34,076 nt of DNA from Planctomycetota bacterium (GTDB lineage: Bacteria > Planctomycetota > Planctomycetia > Pirellulales > JADFKK01), in contig JADFKK010000046.1 in NCBI GenBank assembly GCA_022564995.1, positions 1 to 34,076 on the forward strand, written 5' to 3'. Position 1 is the first letter of the stretch, and every line of letters begins with the position of its first letter. A model generated the notes under the pieces. That model was not told where the DNA came from. It was given only the letters and a program-made list of their open reading frames with translations, and ran no database searches. Made by a program: the position numbers and the translations under genes. Shown here one piece after another: positions 25,601 through 33,170 of the stretch.

Positions 25601-25782
25601 CTTGGCAGGCCGCCAAAGTTGCCTGGCCTTCAAATTTCGGGCCGGCAAGGCGATTCGCTTTCGATTGGAAGGATATCAGCGTTGCGGATGCCCGACATGC
25701 TTGGGCAATCGGTTCGTCGTACGGACGGCCCATCATTTTCCAATTCAAAACTGCAGGGATGAAATCCCAAAAGGAGAATTAA
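22630..25782 (+). CDS. BlaR1-type M56 sensor protease fused to a large Ycf48/BNR-like propeller
   Basis: The product is 1050 aa. Two N-terminal helices (about 5-60), a proline-rich linker and another helix (about 160-178) precede the M56 zinc protease: HELAH at 252-256 and ELIADDWAAG (Glu near 293), the BlaR1 layout. A last helix (about 366-386) exports the C-terminal 650 residues. Unlike BlaR1 this part is not a penicillin-binding domain but a run of Asp-box/BNR motifs (TIDGGATW, TADGGQTW, TSDGGKTW, TSDGGATW, TTDGGKSW, TLDGGRTW, TSNGGKTW), a Ycf48/sortilin-like propeller. It overlaps the BlaI gene by 4 bases. The propeller probably senses a ligand outside the membrane and triggers the protease; the ligand is unknown. 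Confidence 0.9.
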   Translation: MSEITAWLALHGGLLLMGSAALLLVGTLAVGVVRTPVYRQRLGEMTIAVTLIWLLLAAVPLPRWNLLNEVDAPQHHTIAVTDDPAAVVSRPPPEDVSNVPVVVPAVAPVDSSPESADITSPQPMFVATPNDARADVSQPPKVSNEPTIAGPIDWPRIAAGAYLIGVGLCLWWLLLGRLVLAWRERAASEPDPWLVELYESLLPATNRCRARLLVSPRGRCPISYGLLRPRIVLPADLCRPESRRALRHVLLHELAHVERRDARGHALLNLAFPVLFVHPLYWLLRRQVHFSRELIADDWAAGFDTPQSYAEGLIGWLRQQRAAPAGVSAGLGILGASPFHHQFSRRMKMLIDRKNPLLARTSLRWSTATVLAGMLVTVALASLLGNSPIAVQARAEDPVADLVAAASPLIKAKEEKTGWRALPGVGLGPIANVCFVDEKRAWMGMSDGSLLKTIDGGATWRTVELPRADDSWSHLQVRVLKRRDGSCFGWAITSTGRIYHTADGVKWTSQTPPLANVKHRIGWLNILDENHAKISGPGLNWSTADGGQTWQHLSPALTKNKTLPRWFSREEALRLVHFRDKNNGTALVVYDIAGWGVRTTSDGGKTWQAQKKRFPYKTTPVLTVFRSGRALRVYTDGGVLIYGDGDIPLDDGALARLLSRTSTTYGRKINPNQTRRYSVVSGNVIAAHEPIWGHGHWLRCLHISNNGGAQWSRRFLTAIPSALHFPDQQNGWAVGPLGRVIQTSDGGATWLHRLLPTDADFNAVYFLNAKIGWVGGGFDGHARYGEKLTGKACIWQTTDGGKSWRRLVQIENGRKEAHSHPETVNRLLFKNRREGWAVTHGSTKKPHPEINGATPTEYGRILHTLDGGRTWKQVYYGFPLKHIARRGDRWCVAGYGIAISSDGKKWKNVALHTISFAVAFADRDNVIAVGEAGGYAQSANGGSDWTLSKPKILQETHMDAIGFAGPNVGWIGGSAKEHHDGLFTTSNGGKTWQAAKVAWPSNFGPARRFAFDWKDISVADARHAWAIGSSYGRPIIFQFKTAGMKSQKEN

Positions 25783-26189
25783 AGCGGACTGTATTGGTCC
25801 AGCGTTTTTTTACCGTGCTATCCGCCACGACATTCTGCAGTTTTCTGCGAGAGGTCTCACCACTTGAAGTCTGCGCGGGCAGCGTCGATTGGCGACCGGC
25901 AGGGTGTTTCTCGCTCCGCTACGGGTCAACGGATCGCATCGCCTGACCGTCGAGGTCGAAAACCGGCAGGAGAACGGTCGCTGGGTGTTGCAACCGACCG
26001 ACCGTCCAACGCTCCTGATCGAGCCGGTGAAGGCCAAACGCCCGTCGAAGTGATCCTTGCGGCGAAAGTCCGATCGGCGGTCGAATCGGTCGCCAGCGGG
26101 CCTCGAGCGAAGTAGAATCAGTGACCGACGCGGGTGGTGGTTTGTTCGTCGTCCAAGACCGTTTACAATGGTTTTAGGAGGGCGGTGAC
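25783..26189. other. Intergenic region with a possible coding remnant
   Basis: No intact gene was recognised. From about 25897 to 26053 one plus-strand frame reads GRVFLAPLRVNGSHRLTVEV, then ENGRWVLQPTDRPTLLIEPV and a stop. It has protein-like composition but no start, so it may be the tail of a broken gene. The end (26160-26189) is the antitoxin-type leader. Confidence 0.4.
26163..26180 (+). promoter_or_regulatory. Conserved -10 and ribosome site of antitoxin locus 2
   Basis: TACAAT (26163-26168) and AGGAG (26176-26180), with the same spacing to the ATG as at the first antitoxin locus. Confidence 0.55.
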
Positions 26190-26435
26190 ATGATCCACTC
26201 GATTACCATCGAAGACCTCGATCCGGAGACACTTCGGCGCATTGCCGCCGAGGCGCGGCGGCGAGGCATCAACGTCGAACAGTGCGCCGCGGAATTGCTC
26301 AAGCAGCAAGTGTCAACCTGTGATAAGTCAGCAGGTACAGGCTCGAAGGATCTGCTCTCCCTGGCCGGAACTTGGTCTGGGGAAGACGAAGCGGCGTTCA
26401 ACACTGCCACGGCCAACTTCAGCCGCGTCGACTGA
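26190..26435 (+). CDS. Orphan second copy of the VapB/FitA-like antitoxin
   Basis: The product is 81 aa, matching the antitoxin at 21416 along its whole length (IHSITIEDLDPETLRRIAAEARRRGINVEQCAAELLKQQVS, then SLAGTW and FSRVD). It stops at FSRVD, five residues short of the first copy, which goes on NELWK and overlaps its toxin. No PIN gene follows. The leader is also copied. The DNA-binding part is intact, so it may still repress the first operon or act as an anti-addiction copy; or it is a relic of a second module replaced by the ATPase/TOPRIM pair. Confidence 0.85.
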   Translation: MIHSITIEDLDPETLRRIAAEARRRGINVEQCAAELLKQQVSTCDKSAGTGSKDLLSLAGTWSGEDEAAFNTATANFSRVD

Positions 26436-26599
26436 GAGCCGTCGAACTGTGTCCACTATTGCGATTTCGTCCAGATTCTGCACTGACCTGAGGAGTATCA
26501 TGGGCTGGATTTGTACGCGCAAATGCCTCACAATTGAGGAAGGACAAGTCTTTCGGCCAACCGCCCGATTGCGTTCCGTGTAGCCAGGAGAGCGACGAG

Positions 26600-27961
26600 A
26601 TGAGATTGAAAGAAATACGCACGCACAAGCTATTCGGATTGTTCGACCACGTCATTCCATTGAATATGGATGAACGTATCACGATCATCCACGGCCCGAA
26701 TGGCTTTGGAAAGACCGCGATTCTCCGCATGATCGCCGGCATCTTCGGGTCGAATTTCAGTGCGCTGCGTTCACTTCCGTTCGATAGGCTAGACTTAGAA
26801 TTCGATGACGGACGCTCGCTGACAGTTACTAAGCACGTTGAACCGGGAGAAGATGGCGATCAGACGCAGATCGTATTTGATCTTACGGGGAACGAACCAT
26901 TTGCGCTAAGTCGTGGTCGGAAGATACTGGGTCGATTTCCGCTCGCCATAATTGATGATGTCGTACCGGGACTAGAACGAGTCACAGAAAATGAGTGGGT
27001 TTTTCTGCCGACCGGCGAGACACTCGACCTGGACGACGTCTTTGATCGCTTTGCTGACAAGATCCACTCGCACTATCCACATCTATCCCGAGAAGAAGAA
27101 CCGCCGGATTGGTTCGTCAACTTGCGCAACGCGCTCGATGTTCATTTCATTCGTGCCAACCGGTTGGAGCGATCCGAATGGAGATTCCATCGACGCGGCA
27201 CGCGGCAGGAATCGCCGACGCTGGTCGTGGCGAGATATGCAAAAGAGCTTGCAGAACACATTCAGACGACGTTTAAGCGATACGGGGAGTTATCACAGTC
27301 GTTGGACCGCTCGTTTCCCCGTCGCTTGGTCATGTCATCGGCAGACGCATTCCATTCCATGGAAAACATTCAGGCTGAATTGTCAGAACTCGAATCGCGC
27401 CGGGCTAACTTAACCGATGCCGGTTTGCTGGACAAAGAAGAGCACACGCAGTTTGACGTGCCAACAGTCACGGATAACTCAAAAATCGACGTCCTCTCAG
27501 TATATATTGAAGACGTGAAGAAGAAATTGAGCGTATTTGACAGTCTGTATGAGAAAATCGATTTATTCAAGACGATTCTAAACCGCCGGTTTCTTTTCAA
27601 GACAGTCTTGATCGACAAGAATGATGGAATTGTATTCGTTACGACTGATGGAACTCCATTATCTCCTTCCAGTCTTTCGTCCGGAGAACAGCACGAAGTT
27701 GTTTTGCTGTATCAGCTACTCTTTAAGGTTAAGCCCAATGCCCTCATGTTGATCGACGAGCCTGAACTCTCACTCCACATTGCTTGGCAGGCGCAGTTTC
27801 TTGAGGACTTGGCGCCGGTGACGAAATTGTCGAACTTCGACGTGCTGATTGCCACACACTCACCCCACATCATAAGCGACAGATGGGACCTCACCGTTGA
27901 ACTTACCGAGCCAAACGGATGCGAGAATTCTTTACCGACCACGCAATCGCTAACGCGATAA
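26600..27961 (+). CDS. ariA: AAA/ABC-type ATPase, candidate AriA of a PARIS defence system
   Basis: The product is 453 aa from the ATG at 26600, with AGGAG 9 bases upstream. Motifs of the ABC/SMC-like AAA_15/21 ATPases: Walker A GPNGFGKT (32-39), signature LSSGEQHE (about 358-365), Walker B LMLIDEPELSLH (about 381-392) and the switch ATHSPHII (about 417-424). The centre has a helical, partly coiled-coil insert (about 210-330). The next gene, a DUF4435 TOPRIM protein, overlaps it by 43 bases. In PARIS, AriA forms a scaffold that traps AriB and releases it when it detects phage anti-restriction proteins. The pairing, gene order and sizes agree. Other OLD-like ATPase/TOPRIM pairs are the alternative. 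Confidence 0.75.
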   Translation: MRLKEIRTHKLFGLFDHVIPLNMDERITIIHGPNGFGKTAILRMIAGIFGSNFSALRSLPFDRLDLEFDDGRSLTVTKHVEPGEDGDQTQIVFDLTGNEPFALSRGRKILGRFPLAIIDDVVPGLERVTENEWVFLPTGETLDLDDVFDRFADKIHSHYPHLSREEEPPDWFVNLRNALDVHFIRANRLERSEWRFHRRGTRQESPTLVVARYAKELAEHIQTTFKRYGELSQSLDRSFPRRLVMSSADAFHSMENIQAELSELESRRANLTDAGLLDKEEHTQFDVPTVTDNSKIDVLSVYIEDVKKKLSVFDSLYEKIDLFKTILNRRFLFKTVLIDKNDGIVFVTTDGTPLSPSSLSSGEQHEVVLLYQLLFKVKPNALMLIDEPELSLHIAWQAQFLEDLAPVTKLSNFDVLIATHSPHIISDRWDLTVELTEPNGCENSLPTTQSLTR

Positions 27962-28779
27962 GACTGAAGCGATCGTCGTTCGTTGGTGCTTTCTTAGTCG
28001 TCGAAGGAGTCACCGATAAGCGCGTATACGGACTCGTTCTCGACCACGAGCGCTGCTCGATTGAGGTTGCGTACGGACGCGACAATCTTTTTGGTGCGAT
28101 TCGTATCTTGAACGCGGCTTCTTTCGTTGGCGCATTTGCAATCGTAGACGCGGATTTCTCCAACGTCACTGGCGAAGCGATCCCAGAGGAGAACATCCTG
28201 CGAACGGACTTGCACGACCTGGAGTGCATGATTCTCAATTCGCCGGCATTCGACCGCGTGCTCGAAGAACTCGGTTCAGACAAGCGAGTGTCGTCGTTTG
28301 CGACCACAACCCCTTTGATTGCTCGCCAACTTGCGACGAATGCCATTCCGCTCGGATGCCTCAGGCTCCACTCTCTCCAGCAGGAAATGGGGCTCAAGTT
28401 TGAAGGGCTGACTTTCGGAAAATTCGTCGAACCAAGTGATCTACGGATCGATTTGGCCAAAATGGTCCGCAATGTCGTAGACAACAGTCAAAAGCATCAC
28501 TTGGACCAGACCCAACTTGTGGAACAGATCGCGGACGAAGAACAAAAGGGTCACGATTGCTGGCAGATCTCCTGCGGACACGACATCGTAGGAATACTCT
28601 CCGTGGCGCTCCGCAAGAAATTCAGCGGAAAGAATAGCGGTGAGGTTGCCCCCGAAAATCTTGAGCGATACCTGCGACTTGCCTACGAAGCCGCAGACTT
28701 GAAAGAAACGAATCTGTTCCAAGCTTTGGTTGATTGGGAACAGCGTCATCCAGAGTTTGCGATTCTGGATTCGAGCTAG
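27919..28779 (+). CDS. ariB: DUF4435/TOPRIM nuclease, candidate AriB of a PARIS defence system
   Basis: The product is 286 aa. The TOPRIM core is visible: FLVVEGVTDKRVY (Glu29, Asp33) and GAFAIVDADFS (Asp77, Asp79), followed by DLHDLECMILNS, all characteristic of DUF4435. The acidic residues bind magnesium. Published AriB is a TOPRIM nuclease that, once released from AriA, cleaves tRNA and arrests the infected cell; an early Glu in the same motif is essential there. It starts inside ariA, so translation is probably coupled. The intact motifs suggest an active effector. Confidence 0.78.
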   Translation: MREFFTDHAIANAIRLKRSSFVGAFLVVEGVTDKRVYGLVLDHERCSIEVAYGRDNLFGAIRILNAASFVGAFAIVDADFSNVTGEAIPEENILRTDLHDLECMILNSPAFDRVLEELGSDKRVSSFATTTPLIARQLATNAIPLGCLRLHSLQQEMGLKFEGLTFGKFVEPSDLRIDLAKMVRNVVDNSQKHHLDQTQLVEQIADEEQKGHDCWQISCGHDIVGILSVALRKKFSGKNSGEVAPENLERYLRLAYEAADLKETNLFQALVDWEQRHPEFAILDSS

Positions 28780-28824
28780 CGATTTTGGCCATCGCTCTTG
28801 TCCGCCCATCCTGCCCATGCCTCA

Positions 28825-29928
28825 TCACCGCTGAAATCGCCCGCCGCGGTTGGTGGGCTGAAAACCGCGGTTGGCCGGCGGGAGGCGGTTGTTGTTCACC
28901 GCTCTCGGTGCCGGGCGCCTGGCTACGGGCGCTGGCTCGACTACTTTTTGCCAGCCGCGGGGAAGGCTGGGCTTGGCGAAGTCGCGCTTGAGGAAGTCGA
29001 ATTTGTCGTTGAGGACGATCTTGTAGAACGAATAAACCGTGCGGTTCTTTTTATTCGGCAGATAGACTTGCAACGCCTTGGGAAGAAAACTGTTCAAGTC
29101 GAGAATCAATTCCACGCGTTGGTAGTTCGCCCGGTCTTGGCGGTGTTTGGGAAAGGCCTCGAGCCAAATCTGATCGTTGACGCCCTTGGGCGTGATCACC
29201 CGCATCCAATAGCGGGCCTTCATTTCGGCGGCCTTGGCTCCGAACAAAAACGGCAGCGGGCCGTTGGCAATCGCCGCTCCGCGCATCTCCGGCGGCAGTT
29301 GATGTTCGATGAGTTGGCTTTTTTTGAAGTTGTACTCCCAGATCGACGAGCCGCTGCATACCCAATGTTCGCCGAATTCGCCCGGCTTGGTCTTATAGCT
29401 CGCCTTATCGCCTCGTCGCTGCGGTTTTGTGAAATGGCGAATCTCGTCAATACGAAACATCGCCTTGTCCGGCTTGGCGTATTTTAATTGCCCATCGCTT
29501 TCGGTCTTCGGCTGGTTGGGATCGGGCGGGCCCCAAATCGGATCGTACTCGCGGCGAATGAACCTGCACTGATACGTCTTGATCTTGGCGCTCTCCTTCT
29601 CCCAGTGTTTGAGCACCTTGTCGAGGAATTCCGCGTGCTCGCGGGTGAGTGTAAAGGGCGCACGGGGGGCCATCCGCCCAGCGGCGACGGGACGCTGATT
29701 GATGCCTTGGGCGGGCCGCTGTTGCGGGCCGGCCGCTCCGTTGCGCTGCGGCTGCCGGGCGACGCGGTCGCGGGGATCGACCTGCCGCGGCGGCGCGTAT
29801 CGATCGCGCGAAGATCGCGGCTGCTGATACGGCGAATAACGCTGCTGGGCCATCGTTCGATCAGCCCACCACAGCGCGGCGGCCAACGTGAGAATCGCAA
29901 GAAAAACATGGCAAGGGCGTGCTAGCAT
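28825..29928 (-). CDS. Secreted TIGR03009-like planctomycete protein with LolA-type core
   Basis: The product is 367 aa. A signal peptide (about 1-27) is followed by a disordered Arg/Gln/Pro-rich segment (about 28-95), a folded domain (about 96-330: FLDKVLKHWEKESAKIKTYQCRFIRREYDP, KYAKPDKAMFRID, KQSQLIEH-like strand, LILDLNSFLPKALQVYLPN) and a low-complexity Arg/Asn/Pro tail. The core resembles the planctomycete TIGR03009 family, whose fold is like LolA/LolB lipoprotein carriers. The function is not established. It is on the minus strand, next to the HAD phosphatase gene in the same direction but about 190 bases away. Confidence 0.82.
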   Translation of the reverse strand: MLARPCHVFLAILTLAAALWWADRTMAQQRYSPYQQPRSSRDRYAPPRQVDPRDRVARQPQRNGAAGPQQRPAQGINQRPVAAGRMAPRAPFTLTREHAEFLDKVLKHWEKESAKIKTYQCRFIRREYDPIWGPPDPNQPKTESDGQLKYAKPDKAMFRIDEIRHFTKPQRRGDKASYKTKPGEFGEHWVCSGSSIWEYNFKKSQLIEHQLPPEMRGAAIANGPLPFLFGAKAAEMKARYWMRVITPKGVNDQIWLEAFPKHRQDRANYQRVELILDLNSFLPKALQVYLPNKKNRTVYSFYKIVLNDKFDFLKRDFAKPSLPRGWQKVVEPAPVARRPAPRAVNNNRLPPANRGFQPTNRGGRFQR

Positions 29929-29953
29929 GAAGGTATCGGGTGGTTAGCGGTCT

Positions 29954-30024
29954 CTGTAGGAGGCGGCTGGGACGGCGACGGAGCAATAGATATCGAAAAT
30001 CTCCGACGGAGTCGCCTCCTACAG
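29954..30024. repeat. Inverted repeat upstream of the TIGR03009-like gene
   Basis: CTGTAGGAGGCG (29954-29965) pairs with CGCCTCCTACAG (30013-30024), and inside it ACGGAG/CTCCG pairs again, so a long imperfect stem can form. It lies just upstream of the minus-strand ATG at 29928. Confidence 0.8.
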
Positions 30025-30116
30025 TTTGGTTCATGCGACGTTTGCGGTGATACACAGGCGAGACGCCCGTGCCCCGAATTCGGGTGCGGAATTCTAACGA
30101 GAGCGTTGCCATCGCC

Positions 30117-30722
30117 CTAGGCCAGTTCGGCCAGCCAGCGGAACAATTCGTCGCTCATTTGAAACGATTCGAGCAGAAAATCCGCCTCATCGGCCCCCGG
30201 AAGGCCCTGCGGGTCGCGGCCGGCGGTGAACAGCACGGCCCGCGCCGCGGCTCGGTGGGCGACCTGCACGTCGAATAGAAAATCGCCGATCACCACAATC
30301 CGCTCCGGCGGGAGCCGCCAGGCGGCGCAAATTTGCTCGATCGCCGTCGGATCGGGCTTGGCCGGAGCGTCGTCGCGGGTGATGATCGGATCGAAGTGCA
30401 GGCCCAGCCGATCGAGCGTTAGCAGCGTCAGCGGCCGGGTGTTTCGGGTTAGAACCGCGGCCGGCCAGCCGCGGCGGCGGACTTCAGCGAGGAAATCGGT
30501 GACGCCCGGCATCAACGTAGCTCGCTCGGCACCGGCCCGCTCGTGACGGGCGAGAATCTCGCGACAGCGGTCCGCCTCACCAGGCGACATCTGCTGGATC
30601 GCCTCGAGAATCGGCTGCCGGTCGGCGATTCCCATTTCGCGGCGGATCAACTGAAAATCCAAGCCAGAATCGACCAGGGTGCCGTCCATGTCGAACACCA
30701 AGCCGAGGGGATGGTCGTTCAC
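30117..30722 (-). CDS. HAD-superfamily phosphatase (phosphoglycolate phosphatase-like)
   Basis: The product is 201 aa from the GTG at 30722. The frame runs to 30797, but the added residues lack conservation, and DMDGT normally lies near residue 10. The four HAD motifs are: FDMDGTLVDS (nucleophile Asp), VLTRNTRPL (Thr in place of the usual Ser/Thr), KPDP (Lys) and VVIGDFLFDVQVAHRAA (acidic pair). A helical cap (about 18-80) follows motif I, as in the Gph group. It probably removes phosphate from a small metabolite; the substrate is not determined. Confidence 0.88.
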   Translation of the reverse strand: MNDHPLGLVFDMDGTLVDSGLDFQLIRREMGIADRQPILEAIQQMSPGEADRCREILARHERAGAERATLMPGVTDFLAEVRRRGWPAAVLTRNTRPLTLLTLDRLGLHFDPIITRDDAPAKPDPTAIEQICAAWRLPPERIVVIGDFLFDVQVAHRAAARAVLFTAGRDPQGLPGADEADFLLESFQMSDELFRWLAELA

Positions 30723-30927
30723 GGTGGTTCGTGGAAACAAGGGGAGCGTACATTGAAGAAATCGACCGACTTCGGGCCTGCTGTTATGCTGAAGCATAAC
30801 CTACGCTGAAGCATAGCCTACGCGATCGAGCCGGGAAACCTTGCTCGCACGCCGGGGCGGATCGGCTTATAATGGCAGCTACCCTTGAGCGCCGAGAAAC
30901 CTTGCGGCGCGGAAATAGGAGAAAGCG

Positions 30928-32640
30928 ATGTTTGGAACACTGCAGGTGGCCCCGCGACCGTTGCGAGGCGGCAATCCGGCCGGCCGCTGGCTGGTGCTGC
31001 CGATGCTGTTTTGGGCGGTTGGTTCATGCGCGGCAACTCCGGCCGCGTTGGCGGCCAACCCTCACGCCAAGATGCTTGAGGACAACGGCGTCACGGCCAA
31101 GGACGCTGCGGCCACATTGGCCGACGTGCGGCGTTACTTGCTGCACAAGCTGCATCCCGACCGCGCCGGGCGCGATAAAATCAGCAAGCTAATCGCCGGC
31201 CTGGGCGACGCCAGCTTCGCCGTTCGCGAGAAGTCGATGCGTGCCTTGATGAACATGGCCTACGTCCCCTCGTCGATGCTCGTCGCGGCGTCGAAAAAGG
31301 GCGATCCGGAAATCGGCTGGCGCGCGGAAAAAATCTTCAAAGTCGTCGAGCCAAAGAACGCTCAGGTGCTTTATGCCGTGCTCGGCACCGTCGTCGAAGA
31401 AAAAATCGTCGGCGCGTCGGACGCCGTGCTGGGGGCGCTCGGCGATTGCACGTCGCACGATCTCAAAGACGTGGCCAAGCGGGCGCTGCTGGTTACCTCG
31501 CGGGCCGAAGACGCGCCGCTGCTGCGCGAGGCGGTTCGCGGCAGCGATCCGTTCGCGCGAATCGTCGCCACCGCGGCGCTGGGTAAATCGCTCGGCCCGA
31601 AGTGCAGCGGTGACATGCTACCGCTGCTAGACGACGCCGACGCGGGCGTCGCCCTGGAGGCCGCTCTGGCGCTGGGCAACATCGGAGATCGCCGTTGTCT
31701 GGCCGCGCTGGGCCGTCTGCTCGACGCGAAAGATCTTGAGGCAAGAGTCACGGCGGCAGGAGCGCTGGCGGGTCTCACCGGCCAGAAGTTCGTCTTCACC
31801 GCCTATGAAAAGAATCTCGACGTCCGACGCAAGCAAGCCCAGGCGTGGCTCGATTGGATCGCCAGGCAGGGCTCCGACGTCAAGCTGCATTTTCCGCTTA
31901 AGAGTACCAGATTCATACTGGGCCGAACGCTGGTCTGTCTGTATGCCGAAAACGTCGTTATCGAACTCGACAGCGAGGGAAAGCAAACGCAAATGTTCGC
32001 CGGCCTGCGGTATCCCTGGTGTGCCGTCGGGCTGCCCAACGGACATCGCCTGATCGCCTGGTACGGCAGCCACTGTGTCGTCGAATACGACGCCACCGGC
32101 AAGGAAGTCTGGAAGCAGCAGGGGTCGCTCAAAGGGCCGATGAGCGTCCAGCGGCTGCCCAACGGAAACACGCTGATCGCCTATCACTCGTCCCATCGGG
32201 TGATCGAGGTCGATCGGGCCGGCAAAACGGTTTGGCAGGCGGCAATCGCCGGCGGACCGGGTGACGCACGACGTTTGCCCAATGGCAACACATTGGTCAC
32301 GCTCATGGACGGCGGCAAGGTCGTCGAACTCGATCGGGCCGGCAAGGTCGTCTGGGAACTGACCGGGTTGAAAAGCCCGCGGACCGCCCAGCGCCTGCCC
32401 AACGGCAACACGCTGGTGGCTGAATTTCGACGCCAGCGGGCCGTGGAGTTCGACCGCGGCAAGAAAGAGGTGTGGTCGCGCGACGGATTCGTTAACATTT
32501 TCGACGTCCAGCGCCTGGCCAACGGCAACACGTTGGTGGCCGACAGCGTCGGCGTGCGAGAGATCGACCGCAGCGGAAAAGTCCTCTGGCAGCCGCTCAA
32601 AGGCACTCCCCGCCGCGCCGGCCGCGCGCGACGATACTAG
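30928..32640 (+). CDS. Secreted HEAT-repeat/beta-propeller protein
   Basis: The product is 570 aa. AGGAG precedes the ATG. A signal-like segment (about 20-43, GRWLVLPMLFWAVGSCAATPAALA) is followed by HEAT repeats (about 60-310: LIAGLGDASFAVREKSMRAL, LPLLDDADAGVALEAALALGNIGD, LLDAKDLEARVTAAGALAGLTG) and a propeller with a strongly repeated RLPNGNTL(I/V) motif about every 38-40 residues (about 410-550), each with VxELDRAGK and VW. This resembles arylsulfotransferase/PQQ-like propellers. No catalytic residues are identifiable. It probably acts as an exported binding scaffold. Confidence 0.85.
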   Translation: MFGTLQVAPRPLRGGNPAGRWLVLPMLFWAVGSCAATPAALAANPHAKMLEDNGVTAKDAAATLADVRRYLLHKLHPDRAGRDKISKLIAGLGDASFAVREKSMRALMNMAYVPSSMLVAASKKGDPEIGWRAEKIFKVVEPKNAQVLYAVLGTVVEEKIVGASDAVLGALGDCTSHDLKDVAKRALLVTSRAEDAPLLREAVRGSDPFARIVATAALGKSLGPKCSGDMLPLLDDADAGVALEAALALGNIGDRRCLAALGRLLDAKDLEARVTAAGALAGLTGQKFVFTAYEKNLDVRRKQAQAWLDWIARQGSDVKLHFPLKSTRFILGRTLVCLYAENVVIELDSEGKQTQMFAGLRYPWCAVGLPNGHRLIAWYGSHCVVEYDATGKEVWKQQGSLKGPMSVQRLPNGNTLIAYHSSHRVIEVDRAGKTVWQAAIAGGPGDARRLPNGNTLVTLMDGGKVVELDRAGKVVWELTGLKSPRTAQRLPNGNTLVAEFRRQRAVEFDRGKKEVWSRDGFVNIFDVQRLANGNTLVADSVGVREIDRSGKVLWQPLKGTPRRAGRARRY

Positions 32641-32660
32641 GCCATAAAGCCGCGACCGCC

Positions 32661-32675
32661 GGCCAACGTACGTTG
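32661..32675. repeat. Short perfect palindrome
   Basis: CCAACGTACGTTGG, 14 bases, a possible protein-binding site; it lies before the small interrupted ORF. Confidence 0.5.
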
Positions 32676-32729
32676 GTTACCGCGCGGTATGATTTGAAAT
32701 TCACGAAAATCGCCGTGCTTTACAAAAAG

Positions 32730-33170
32730 CCTCCTCGCCAGAATCTGTGGGTTGATTTCCTGGAGAAGCTGCGTAAGCCTCCAAGTGCTCATGGGTCACG
32801 GATTTTCGAGGGGCTGCGTTTTCTGGGCATCACAAAACCAAGTACGGGTTCCTCTTCTCTGTTCGGCACTTTCCGATACGCTGGTCGGTTGGAAGGATGC
32901 AAATGGATTTAGCAGAGGCTACTCATGCCCGGCGTTGATTTCCAAGCTGTTCGGTCCATGGTCTCGATGGCGCAGGTTCTTGAGCGGATCGGATTTGTGC
33001 CCACCGAATGTTCCGGTGGGCAGGTTCGTGGACCATGTCCCGTGGGTTCGCAAATGGTAACCGCCGTTTGTGCTGGCCCGCAAGATTGGAACGGCGATCA
33101 GAGAAGAGGAACCCGTACTTTACCGCGTCCGGGCAAGCGTCGATTTACCCACAGATTCTGGCGAGGAGCC
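32730..33170. mobile_element. MITE-like or deleted insertion element (441 bp)
   Basis: The terminal inverted repeats 32731-32752 and 33147-33168 are perfect over 22 bases (CTCCTCGCCAGAATCTGTGG...). A second perfect 22-base inverted pair lies inside, at 32840-32861 and 33099-33120 (AAGTACGGGTTCCTCTTCTC...). Imperfect direct repeats TACAAAAAG (32721-32729) and TACAAAAAA (33171-33179) flank it, as a target duplication would. No transposase is encoded. It contains only the beginning of a CHC2-type ORF. Confidence 0.75.
32925..33057 (+). pseudogene. Truncated CHC2 (primase-type) zinc-finger ORF in the element
   Basis: MPGVDFQAVRSMVSMAQVLERIGFVPTECSGGQVRGPCPVG matches the start of the CHC2 zinc-finger proteins carried by planctomycete mobile elements and primases (usually followed by a second CxxC on a zinc ribbon, HC..C). 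The expected His after GPCP is lost and the frame runs on into the element's right end. A relic, not a working protein. Confidence 0.55.

Noticed and set aside
22630..25782. Beta-lactam resistance sensor (true BlaR1/MecR1)
   Set aside because: No penicillin-binding SxxK/KTG domain at the C-terminus, and no beta-lactamase gene follows. Only the M56 and BlaI parts are shared.
26600..28779. Gabija or single-gene OLD nuclease system
   Set aside because: In those the TOPRIM domain is fused to the ATPase (and Gabija needs a UvrD-like helicase). Here TOPRIM is a separate DUF4435 protein and no helicase is present.
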